DNA of 64,000 nucleotides from Mytilus galloprovincialis (lineage: Eukaryota > Mollusca > Bivalvia > Mytilida > Mytilidae), in assembly GCF_965363235.1 (NCBI RefSeq), contig NC_134838.1:18880441-18944440 (forward strand). The letters are read 5' to 3'. Each line of letters starts with the position of its first letter. The stretch's first letter is position 1. The translations under genes and the position numbers were made by a program. The notes under the pieces are model-generated. The model did not search any database. It was not told the origin of the DNA and saw only the letters and a program-made list of their open reading frames with translations. Below are positions 11,515 through 24,086 of this stretch, piece after piece.

Positions 11515-14500
11515 CGACAGACTATTGATATACAATTGCTTAGTATCAGAAAAAATATCAGGTTTGTTTAAAGGAAAGGAAATAGAAATTAAAGAAGTTC
11601 ATTGATCATGTTCAATATCCAACACTTTTAACAAATTGGTTGTAACTTTTACTGAATTGTTTTTTACTTTTATGCATGTAATTTTTTGTTGTAAAATTGT
11701 TCATGAATTGGCTTTCATGTTCTGTGCAATAACCCACTGTAATTTGTACTAATAATATCACTGCCTTTAGAAGAAAGATTGAGACTTGGATTGTAATATC
11801 TTCCTGAAAATGCATGAAATATTTATCACTGGACAAAAAGCAAACAACAATGAGCCAATGGAAGAAAATCAAATTCCAGGAAAAGGGTGCAAACACGATT
11901 TAACTTCATCTATAGGTTTACATAATTTCCTGTATAAAATCAGGAAAAAAAATAATAGACAATTGTTTTATTTTAATAATGATAGAAAGGTAGATAAAGG
12001 TTTGTGGCAACAACTTTATGTTTGGGGCGTAAGAATGGAGCAGGTTACCTGCTATAAAGCTACAAAACAATGCTGATTTAGAGGGATTATGAAGATTTTG
12101 TATTGAAAAAATTAGTGGTGGCCATTTTGTTCAACATTTTGATCAAACCACCACAATAAGTAGTAATTAAAGGAATGTAAGCATAAAGTATTTGACAACT
12201 TCTGTGTTAGAAAAAGTGCATATATATGAATTAAACAAACAGCATTCCTTCAAATATATGAAGCAACAGCTTGTGTTTGTGTGGTAAGTCATCTAGGTTT
12301 CTAATGATGTAACTTTATTTTCTCTCATACCAACAAATTCCCATGCTGAGAACAATTACTAGAGACATATTTTGTATTATAAAAAGTCAATAAATATTTA
12401 TGACTTATTATTTGGAGAAGGTGCAGTACAAACTTTGTACACCTGTTTGTTATGTGCATACTTCTTTTACAGATTTTTTGTTATGCATGAAAATATAACC
12501 TAAAAGATCTTTTTTTCTTTTTTTTTTGAACTTTTTCATCAAAGTCCCCATTCAATAATGACAAACAGAATAAAATCTCAAGTTCGTGACCTGAAGCTGA
12601 ATTTGGTGAAATAAAATAATAATCAAATCAAGCTATCTTTATTTGACAGATTAATGCTAGGGGAACTGCTCTTTAATTATAAAATATGTGGTTTATGATA
12701 CTAAATGTTTACAAACATTACTGTCATTGTTTACTATAGGTCACACGATGTATACAAATCATTAGTAGTCAATCCAGGATCAATATGCTTAGCAAATATT
12801 CTGTTAGGAACGCTTAAATAAATCTATAAGTAACAAACTTAGCAATTTTTTTTAATGAGGGGATACCCCAGGCAAGGGACAAAATACCCTAAAAGACTAA
12901 TTAGTCCTAATAATCATGAACATCGTCTTAAAAGGGCCCAATAAAGTAACAGCGATGATTTTAAAATATTGTTGATTTATCTATTTTCTTGCATATCATT
13001 TTTTGTGGATAGAGGAAAATAGTTATTTTCTATGGGGAAAAATACAGTCAGAGCAAACTGCCTTGAATTTATGTTTTTTAATTCATCTAAAAATGTCTCT
13101 AGTTGAACTTATTCATTAATCTTCTTTACAATTCTTAAGATGTACTTTTCAAACATTGGCATAACCTTATCCCATTCACAAATAAATACACAAGTCATAT
13201 CATATTAAATAAGTTGGACTCAATATCAACAAACCAATCAAAGAGTTATCTAATCTTGATTCTATTATCTGATTACTCAAGAGATATAACAGTAAATTGT
13301 TCAGTCAATTGGAAATTGACCAATCAGAATGTTATTTCTGTGACAGCTGTTGATTACTAAAACAATCATAATCCTATCCTTAGACAATTAGACATCAAAT
13401 AGTTTAGTCACTACCAATTAACTCAAATATGTACTTTTTGTTAACATTTTGGACTAAGTCTACGATAAAGACTACAGAAATATTCAGAAGGAAGTATGAA
13501 TGAAGAAAGCTAAACAATGGCAGTTAAAACTGATGTATATATATGTATTTAGAGTTTGACAAATACTTTTAGGAAGTGGTACTAGGTAGTCAAAAGGGCT
13601 TGATAAATTAAAAATAAGAGTCCTTCAAGAACCTAAATAATCTTGCTTAGAAAAGGTAAAGGACCTTTATACTCTTGCATAAAAAAGGGAATAGCTTTGA
13701 CAAAATCATTTCCAAAGTTACAAAGGCAAAATAAATACATTTCTTACCGTTCCACGCTACTTGAACAATGACTATTGTACTTAAAAGTTCTAATTTCTAT
13801 CCATGTTATTTTTCACAGCTATATGTATATTAATTGTTGAGAAATATAACCAATCATAAATTCCAAGGTTCCAGTGTTATTTCTATTCAACTTATGATCC
13901 AAGTCAAATTACAATATTAAAAGTGAAAAAATAAGGTAGAATTTCACATTGTATTCATCAACAAAATCATATAAATTCTATTAAATTCCTTTTCAAACTT
14001 GGCAAACATATTGTTCACTGGATATAAAAATCTTATATAACACTTAACGTATTTATGATATAAGCTGTACGCAAATTAGTACATTCGAAAAGGTAATACA
14101 AATAAATAAAAGTATATAAATACAGGTACTATCCAAGTTTTATTATAGTTATATAAATGAGTGCAATTTGTTTTCAAATAGATAATCTAAATTCTTTCCC
14201 TCAATACTTCCATAACAAAGTAATAATTTTTTTTCTCATATGATTTTCTTCATATTTAAGTTTCATAAAAAATTAAAATTAAAAGTAAATATAAATCCTG
14301 TTAAAGTAAATACACTCACCTTTGGTGATTTAATGTCCAACAAGCCTTTATGTGATCAATATTTATTCACTGTACAACATATAAAGTCTTCACTGTATTC
14401 CGGTAGCTGTAAAAATCCAATAAAAGATTACAAAAGTTTATCCACTGGACAGACATGAACCTATGCTAAGGTGTGTTAAAGGGCCGATATGACTACTGGT

Positions 14501-17165
14501 AATTACACACAGGGCAATATTAGTTATTATACAAATGTGATAATGATATATCTCTGAGGGTCAGAGTCTTGTGGGATAATTATGCACCAGGGACAATTCT
14601 ATCACACCCCCTTTCATTCAAATGTTACAGTTTAATCGAAAAAATATGTTGGTTAATAGGGAAACTGTCATTAATATTTTTGAAAGAAATTACAAGTTAA
14701 ACCTTTAGGTTCAATGCTATTTACATAAACTCTTGAAATTCTGTGCTGTTTGCAAATGTCACTTAATCAGGGGAAAAAACGTGACCTCTAATGGCCAGTG
14801 TTCATATCACAATTGATCGATCGTAGAATATATGGATTATTGGAATTATGTTTTTGACCGATTAAAAATTGAAAAGTAAGATTTGGCTGAGACATACCTC
14901 GCTAGATTTTAAAATCAACCCTGTCAATATAATTATATGACCTGAACAACACTACACAATCAAAGTCATTCAAAAAGTGCTAAATAAACCTTGTCTAAGA
15001 AGATTAGCAAAAATATCTACTCACTTATACTTAATATTAGATCATTTTAATCCAGCTTAAAATCACTAGAATAAAAATATTGCTTTAAACCATCATTTTC
15101 ACTTACATAATAAAAATATTTCACTAACATATTCTAAAATAATTTGAACTTATTAAACTTTTCCGTTATTTAAAGTTTATGTTAATGGAATGCTATATCA
15201 TTTAAAATTTCAAGTCATTGCAATTTAACTGCTTTTCATCACCTCAATGAATAATGGTAAAACCTCCTACACCTACTTGTTAGCGATCAATGGAACCAAA
15301 ATGAAAACCACAACATAGGATGTCAATCAAATATGTACGAATAAAATTCCCGGGTAATAGATTTGTATACACCTACATCTACTACTATATCCTTATAAAG
15401 AGGGGCGTAAAGGGGGGAATCGTAACGGAGATACGCGAAATAAAATTTTCTTTTTACCAATTTCACCAAACACAGTGAATAACGAACCTTTTTTACGGCT
15501 GCACGTAATATAAAAATGGCAAAACATGTTGCACAAAAATAACCCTTTACCACCCTCTATAAAGCGTCACCCCTAATTTGATCAAGTTGCATACCAAGCA
15601 GTCTTAGGTCCTTTTCTCGCATAAATCCGGGTTTAACTAGCTCTATCTTGATTAGAAGGTGAATTATAAAGCTGGTGAGGAGTTAACCATTGAAGAATGA
15701 GGGTGACACCTATTATTTTTTTTTTTTAAAGATTACTGACGAAATAGGGCTGTTAGATCTTGTGTAAGGTTCAAACTGCTTCCACAAGTGAATCCCCAAA
15801 TAACGACCCAAAATCTTCAAATAAAATACTTGTTCCTATACTTATACAATACTCGAGATGCAATATAGAAGAAACATTTTCACTCAGCCTTGAAAAGGTA
15901 TGAAATTAAAATATAATAAAATTCATGAAGTATTGTAATAGATTTTGGTGCATAAATGTCATGGCCAAACATGATGTCATTTGAAAGAAAACTTACATTC
16001 ATGCTTTAGCTATCTGCACCTTTGCTTTGATTAAATTTTGTATAAATCATATTAAAACTGTTTTTGAGGTTGATATGAAACCTCACTCAAGATGAACAAT
16101 AACTGGGTAAAAGTTTGATATATACAATTCAAAGGTTATTGAGACTTTTCAAGTCATAATCATATCCTTTAGTTCATTAAATTTGTTTCAACATTTCTTA
16201 ACTATAGACAATTTAAAGCTGGACACATTATATAAACACTTATTTATTAAATTTGTCGAAGATTGCTGCTGACCTCTATATGTCTTTTGGTCATTGGGTT
16301 GCTGTCTCATGGATGTTCTCCAAATTTACTTTTATCAAAATAATCATAAAGATTGTTTAACAAATTTTTGTTTTGAGAAACTAAAACAGCTCTTATTTAA
16401 TGTAACTGGTAATTATGATGAAGTAAGTTTAGGGTATATGGAATTTCTGTTAGTATTTTTACACTCTTATAACTAACTTAATAAAAAGTAATGATTTCTT
16501 TGCTTTACATATTCATTATTATGATATCATTTGAACAGTTTTATTACTATTTTTTTTACGAAAGTTAACTTGTTCATTTAAGGTTAGAAAAACAATTTCT
16601 ACATGTCCATGGAACCTTATGTTGTCCATATTTACTGATCAATGTTTGACTTCATATGTTAAATCTGGTAATTTTATTATATTTAATTTTTAAATATATC
16701 TATCAGGCAGATCAATGCATGTTTCCTGCAAATATTTATTATTTCTACTAGTCAAATTCTGAGTGATAATATTCATTCCATTTACCCACAAATATCATTT
16801 CCTCATACATCAGATACCCCTATAAAACTTGTATTTTGATAAAGACGGATCCCAAATTAATGAAAACCAGTTAAAATTGCTGAAGGATAGAATATCCTTA
16901 AATATGTTTTTTTTTAATTTATATTTTCTGAGACACTGATACAGGAAGTGTCTTTATACCATCCAAAACATAAATACCCACATTGTAAGCACTGTATTGT
17001 AATTGATCCCTGATTAATAGGAGACATAGGGTAATAAACAATGTGACAGCCATTATAGACATTACCAGTAAACTTAAAGATGATATTGGGAGGTCAACAC
17101 ATGGTCTTAGTAATGGAAAAACATCCATAATTATCTATCCAGCTCTAAATTGTCTGATGTCTAGA
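11515..17165. other. Long non-coding stretch
   Basis: AT-rich sequence with no gene that can be supported. ORFs such as 11786-12076 (plus) and 11612-11896 (minus) overlap on opposite strands, lack splice context and resemble nothing known. Only the small repeat at 15.4 kb is recognisable. Confidence 0.5.
15405..15556. repeat. Dispersed repeat, family also at 35.74-35.87 kb
   Basis: Shares with 35735-35870 the ordered blocks CAC-AGTGAA, GAACCTTTTT, GGCTGCAC, AAAAATGGCAAAACA and AAATAACCCTTTACCACC. The minus ORF at 15323-15553 lies across it and is not treated as a gene. Confidence 0.65.
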
Positions 17166-17390
17166 CAAAAGACAGACAAGAGATACCAAGGGAATAATCA
17201 AACTCTCAAGTCAAAAAACTGACAGTGCTATGTAAAAAAAACTAAAAAAAAACAAACCAAAAGACAAACAGTTCTCAAAAACGCTAAAGACTGAGCAACA
17301 CAAACTCTACCAAAAACTGGGGGTGATCTCAGGTGCTCTGGGAGATAAGCATATCCTGCTCCACACAAGGCACACATCAACAAGTCAAGA
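17166..17390. repeat. Mussel-type dispersed repeat (CTGGGGGTGATCTCAGGTGC)
   Basis: Contains AAGACTGAGCAACACAAACT, CTGGGGGTGATCTCAGGTGC and a GATAAGCATATCCTGCTCCA-type end, wording I recognise from many mussel sequences. A decayed piece of the same family lies at about 54.46-54.60 kb. Confidence 0.65.
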
Positions 17391-17569
17391 ATGAATTGAA
17401 TGAAAATTACCAGATTTGGGGAAGGTTGGGTGACTGCAAACATGTTTAACCTGTCACATTCTGTATGTGCCTGTCCTAATTAGGAGGCTGAAATTCAGTG
17501 ATTGTTGTTTGTTGCTATACATCATTAATTAGGTCTGTTTTCTTAAATTTTTTTACATCTTGTTATGAT

Positions 17570-17706
17570 GGAGCCTTTTATAGCTTGCTATATAGTATGG
17601 GTGTTGCTCATTGTTTAAGGCTATATGGTGACATATAGTTGGTAACATATATATCATTTGATTTCTGGTAGAAAGTTGTCTCATTGGCAATCATACCACA
17701 TCTGTC
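17570..17706 (-). repeat. Inverted fragment of GATGTGGTATGATT-type repeat
   Basis: Ends in TTGTCTCATTGGCAATCATACC, the reverse complement of the start of the repeat at 10297 and 40720. The left part has the corresponding CCTTTTATAGCT block. The copy is diverged. Confidence 0.6.
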
Positions 17707-19419
17707 TATTCTATATGAATAGAGATTACTGGTAATAACCTGGGTGATCTTTTCTAGTTTGCTTGCCTCAGGAGTAAAAGTCTGGGACTGTGATCCTTGG
17801 TGGAGATGCTGCAAATATTCATTTAAAAGCCTATAGTTTGAAAAAAGTTCAGAACGACACCAATGACTTCTTGCACTCAAGATGAGGTACCATAAGACCC
17901 CAAAGGCATTTACAAGATGGATTAGAATTCTCAATCTACCCGCATAGAAACTATTTCAAGAATCAATTAAATCCATAAAAGTGTTCAGTACTACCCATAA
18001 AACTATTTTACAGCATAAACATCTTTGAAATTAACCCTGGATGATCTGAAATATTACTATCAAGATAGAACTTAAATCATTTAATATAATAATTTCATGA
18101 ACTTTTCAACTTGACACTAGAATTTTTTTTCTCTGTTATTGTACCAGTTGGTAATTAAAAAGTTACTTAATCCATTAAATAAAATTTCAGACTAAATAGC
18201 TTAATGAATAGCTTACCAGAAATAGCAGTATGATCCTTACAAGAATATCTATGTATGAAAGCATAGCTTGTGAAATGTAAATCAATATTTTATGAGGACT
18301 TTGTCTACGGAAGCAAAAGTTAATTTATATGACACATTTTTATAATGCAATCTAGACAACACAGTATATTTCAAGGGTATCAGGGAGGCCTATTGAGGAT
18401 GTTACTGGACATTCATTTGACCAGAGGAAACTTGATACCCCTGATTAAAGTCTTATTTAGTAACCAAAACAAAAAGTCACAGGTCTGTTAAATATGAGCT
18501 CAAAGGTTAAACAGACAACCACTTGAACTGAAACTTCATTATATTTTAAATATAATTGAGAATGGAAATGGGGAATGTGCCAAAGAGACAACAACCCGAC
18601 CATAGAAATAAAGTATTGATTGTAAAAAACACATCCCAACAATTTAAAGACAGAAAATTTAAATTGTTTATAGATTTTTCAAGAGTTTTAGCATACAAAT
18701 GTAAATGATAGTGAGTTGATTGTAGGTTTTTCAGAAATTGCATCATATGGATCATTTTCAGAAAGCAGTTTGACAGGATCGGAGAATTAGATATTCTATT
18801 TTAATGCACGCATTCTACTTTCCTTTCAGTACTACAGCACTTTTCTGAATGACAGCTATACATGCAAATTAACTATGTACATGTACATGTATTTCTATCC
18901 TATGTGCATGTTAATTATATACATGTATTTCTGTCCTTGTGTAACCCCAAATTAACCTTGTCCCAACAGACACTGTAATACTTCTGATCAATAGCTCTCA
19001 ATTAACTATCATATATTCTTTCTTACCTGGTTCTCTACCTGTGTTTATTTATCCATGGTGCATCAAGTTCCATCAATTGTGCAACTATACAAATCTGCAA
19101 TAGACAATATTTTAATCATCCCATTATCAACTACCTTAGAGTCAGTGGTATTTGACTGTTAGAAGTGAATGTTTTCTAACATTGGCTAGCAGTTAGGTTA
19201 AACCTTATAATGAAGATAAAACATAAATAATTGATTAGTAATTTATTTGAGGTACAGTACACAGCAAAGTTGTCAATAATCGTTCGGAATTAAATTACTT
19301 AAATAAATTTACAGGTAATCTCTATTCCCGTTCAAAAAAAATCCAAGCATAGGACAAGTTGTAAATGTCTAACAATATCTTTGATACAAACACAGATAGG
19401 GTGTACATCTATGAGACAT

Positions 19420-19571
19420 AGTGGCGGATGCAGGGGTGGTTTCCGGGAGGTGAATCCCACTTTCTTTGTGGAAAATCAATGCATTTGAATGGGGACATAT
19501 GGTTTGAACCCCCCTTTTTTCCTGGGTTGGAATTTACCTCCCTTTTGAAAATGACTGGATCCGCCCCTGAA
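19420..19571. mobile_element. Small inverted-repeat element (GGCGGATSCAG ends)
   Basis: The left end GTGGCGGATGCAGGGG and the right end GGATCCGCCCCTG are imperfect inverted copies about 150 bp apart. No target duplication is clear. The overlapping minus ORF (19476-19676) translates part of the element and is not a gene. Confidence 0.55.
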
Positions 19572-22500
19572 ACAGCAACTTAAAGATGCAATTAACAAAA
19601 AGTTACCTTTCATTTTAAATTTGTATTCCAAATATCTCAACAAAAATAATCTATAATGAGATATCAACTTCATCAAGATGGACCAAAACTACAAAAGTTC
19701 TTTGAAAACATGTGTATATCATTATCATTAATATCAATATCAGTGAACCAAACAGAATGGCTGAAACAATTGTAAGTATTCTGGACATGTCACTAAGATG
19801 TACACTCTGTGACAGTTAAATATGCCAAGTATATACTATTGCCACCTGGTTAAAAAAAAAACGATGGACACAAGCATTTTGGTCAATCTAAGATTTATAT
19901 TCTTTGACAGTAAAATATGCCAAGAATATACTATAGTCACCTGGCTAGAGTACAGAAATTGGTAGTAAACCGATCAAGGTGACATAAAACATATATTATA
20001 CTTGTTAGCTATGCATTCCTAAGTTACTAACATAGCTTACTATGTTTTGTTGGAAGTACTTCATCAACCTGTTTACCTGGCAAGGTACCAAGTCTTATTT
20101 TACTCGTACAAGCTATTACTGGTAACGAATTGATGTAAAAATATGCTACAAGTAACATATTTTCTGTTTCAGATTTCTTCATGCTGTTAAAAATTACAAG
20201 TATAAGCAAGAAAAGTACAAATGAGAAGTCAAAACATTTAAGCATGTTTAGCAGATCGATTGATATTTAACGTCACTTTCAGCACTATCGACTAAGCTCA
20301 TAAAGATGTTTTACAATTAGCCTAATTAGCATTGAAAAACTAAATTAATACTGAAGAAAAAATATTGAAACCAGATCTCCTTTTTTATATACAAGCTTTT
20401 GTCTTCTTTCAAATGTAAATTGTTGCAAATGTAATAACCCACTACAAAGCCTCAGATATTGGGACCATGTTACTTGTACATCATATTGTCAGATGAATTG
20501 GATATTGTGGATAGTGTGGTTTGTTTTACTGAGTAAAGTCTTATATTTTTGGATTTACTGTTATCCTTTTATCTATTTTCAAAATTTATATCAGCAGATC
20601 GAATAGGCCATGGTTTTGGCACAATTTTAAGTATTAAAAGTTACATATATCCAGCTTCAGTTTTGAAGTCATGCAAAAGAAAATACATCACAAAAAGAGG
20701 ACACTGACTAACGTCTCCATTGGAAGACTAGAGGAATTATCATTTTATTGCTTTTAACTTTCAGAAGTTTGCTACCCCTTCCCTAAACTTTTCAGTCCAC
20801 TCCTATGCTCCTGCTGCACTTGGATTGCTGTCTAGACTGCATTTTCTCAGTGGTTATCTCTAGTATAACAAGCTATTCTACAGTTTTAAGTATTGACAAC
20901 CAAATTGCTGTTTTAGTAGTAGAAGCCCATTTGTCTTTCTTTCATCAGGTTAAGTAGGAATATAATTACTGACAATATATCTGAAGATTTATGTCAGGTG
21001 ACATGCTACTTAATTATAGGTATAGACAGGTAAATGATGGTTAGCAGCTTAGTTAATGTAATCTATTACTGAAAGATGACACTCATTATTAGAAAAGTCA
21101 TCATTTTTTATTTTAAATTCATCACTTACATAATACTATCTTATACAAAAATTTCTGATTCCATGTCTGACAGACCCAACAAAATCCAGGTGAAAATAAT
21201 CTAATAAATGCTGAATGCTTTTATGATTTTTTTATAGTAAAAACAAGTTACATGAAACATCTTCTCTACTAAATTACTTTTCTCATAAAATTTGAAAATA
21301 GAGTGATTACATTGTTAAAATTCATTAGCTATCAGTGCTTTTGCTTGAAAATAAGATACTAATATACTGTATATTCAGAAATTATTGGGAGCTTTTTATT
21401 ATTCCGAAAAATACCACAGAGTTGTAAATGCAATAATTTAATCTGGCTTTTTGAACTATTTCATATGTTTTAAAACAGGATTTTTCACAAAATTGTATAA
21501 ATTAAAATCACATTTTAGTCTCAAATGACAAAATTGCAATAATAAATGTACGCAATAATTTCTGAATTTAAAATTCTATATCAACATTGTTGTTATAAAA
21601 ATAAACAATTTTCTAAATTAAAAGTTGCATCACATTTAGAGGCTGTACCTGTCAGTCTACCTAGTATTAATTAATTAGTACTACTGAGAATACACTAGTA
21701 TTTTTAGTACAAACATTTTAAGTAACCACCAATGATGATATAATCACAGCATGGAAATGGTTAGAGCTCATTTACCATACCTTCATTAACCAGAATTACA
21801 CTTAAGTGGTGCTGATGATGTAATACCGAGGAATTTTCATCACTTTTCATATTTTCTACGCTGAACATGTTTATTTATTACGCATCAAGAAAATCATCAA
21901 GTTACAGTAAAATATCAAACATTATTAAATGCTGCGTTTTGGCGTAATTAGGCAGAAACAATTACCATACTTAATCCCTTGTTTAAAACCAAATCTCCTA
22001 AATATATTAGGGGTATTAAAGTATTGCTAGTAGTGCTTACATATTAAAGCTCAACTGAACGGAGGATTAAGGGGGTGGGTTATTTCTTGCCAGCACAACC
22101 CTAAACCTGGCTCCTGCCAAAGTGTGGGATATATATAGATACATGGAAATTAAAAGTTTAAATGAATAAAGAAATAGGACCTTTCACGCAACATTGATGC
22201 CATGTTAGATTAAAATAGATCAAGCAGTTTAAGAGATGATAAAAATCTAATTTTCTATAAGAGTTGCCATGTGCCAACAATGCAGCCATGTATGTGCACT
22301 GATCAATAAATGAACATTAAATAACATTTGTTTGTAAGGGGTCTGTCAATCATCAATCCCCCTCAGTAGCAAAATATCCTTGTAGTTTCATTTCAAATGA
22401 TTTGTTGAGAATTTTTAAACAAAATTAAAGACTGTGATTTTTATCCCCATAAACCAAATGATGTCCTTCAATACATTTTGGTTGCAATTAACCATGAAGA

Positions 22501-24010
22501 CTTAGAAACCAAGATGTAATGGAGAGGTCAATAAGATTTTCCACTAGCTTTCAGTGAAAACTATATGCCACTGTTAGCCATTTGACAAAGTTTAAGAAGA
22601 TCACTGTTCAATTTCCTCAAATATCAAAACATTTAAACTTATGACAATAACTTATATAATAATACAGGACAAGTGAGCCAAAAAATTTTAACAAAAAGTA
22701 GCAATTACATTACCAGATTTCTTAAACATACATAGGCCAGACTGATGGACAGTACTTAATTTACTTGTAGACATATGCAAACAAAATCAACCTTTATTGA
22801 GTTGCTATGCTATTAAAGCTTTGAAGAGTACAGGTCAATGCAATATTTATAATTGGTTGGTCTGACATAATAATACTTATACAATATCAGTCATATATGT
22901 TTTGTATAATTATGCAATGTACTTTGTATTTGTCGTCTATGGATTGTTATAATTGCATTTGTGCAAAAAAATTTGTCTTTTGTCTATTGTATAATACTAA
23001 CAATAAATAAGGATAGGAAAAATCAGGAATTTCACTGTCACAGAATTAAATCTCCCATAGTAACTGGGAATTGGAATCCTGAAATTCTATCAAAAAAAGG
23101 ATGATGGGATAAACATCTCTTTTCCAAGACCTCTACGAAAAAAAATGTTTATTACCTTCAATTTGATTAATGTACTACTTTAAAGTCATCAGTTTTATGA
23201 CAAAATTAACATTAAAGAATTATGTATACTGTTAAAAGTCATGTATATTTATCAACAAATTCATATTTCTCATAATAAAATAATTATTTAAGATATTTGT
23301 TGTCAATATATATACTAGAAGGAAGAATTGTCAATAAGTCAAAATGTCAAAACATGGTCATCGTTCATTTTTCTTTTGATTGATTGCGTTTTTGATAAAA
23401 AATTAAATAACTGATATAACTTACCTGAAAGTTGAAAAGGTAACTTAAAGGTAAGGTCAGGTACGGAATTGATCACTTAATCCTTCAGCAAAAACAGTAA
23501 TCCTGCAAAATATCAATCATAATTTCTTCATTCATGAAATACTTCACTATTTACAAGTACTTTAACGATATTTATGTTTTTAAATCCAGAAGTGACAAAT
23601 TCTTCTGACAGCTGTTTCAATTGGCCCATGTAATAGGTTAATATACAATTTGTGCACATCAAACAGAGATAGGTGATAGGAAATGATCTTACATTGATGG
23701 TTTATGTCTTGTATTCTGTAGGTGTTACCTGTTCAATAATAGCAAGAATTAATCAACCTGTGGAGATCAGTGCTGTGATGCTTGAATAAGAAATCATTTT
23801 TCTTTTAAAACAGGGCAATTTATTCATTTTTCTATAAATAGCCAATAAATTATGCAACAGATTGGTCATATAGCTTTGTAAGAATTATGACAAACAAAAG
23901 AGAATATTTAATCACCACAAAATGCTTTTCAAGAATACTTGAAAAACAGGCAGGTGCTTCTGGTTTCTTTTTTCTCTTACTTTGGCTAGTTTGTTCTCCT
24001 CTTAACTCAC
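19572..24010. other. Non-coding stretch with weak coding-like islands
   Basis: No gene can be supported. One possible island is at 20764-20868 plus: TAACTTTCAG, then an open frame with NFSVHSYAPAALGLLSRLHF to a TAG. The other is the minus frame at 20027-20090, ending KQVDEVLPTKHSKLC after a CCAG acceptor-like site. Both could be chance. Confidence 0.35.
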
Positions 24011-24086
24011 CAGGAGAAGACTTTGTTGTAAATTCAATATCTGGATTAAACAGCTGCAGTTTAAAATAGTGCTTACAAATTTGAAC
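24011..24086 (-). CDS. Candidate internal exon of an unrecognised gene
   Basis: On the minus strand a TTTTTAG acceptor is followed by 25 open codons including LQLFNPDIEFTTKSSPG, ending in a strong G|GTGAGT donor (phase 1). A shorter version starting after CTGCAG (from 24053) is also possible. No partner exon could be tied to it, and no family is recognised. It may belong to a gene extending to lower coordinates. Confidence rests only on the donor and the protein-like composition. Confidence 0.25.
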
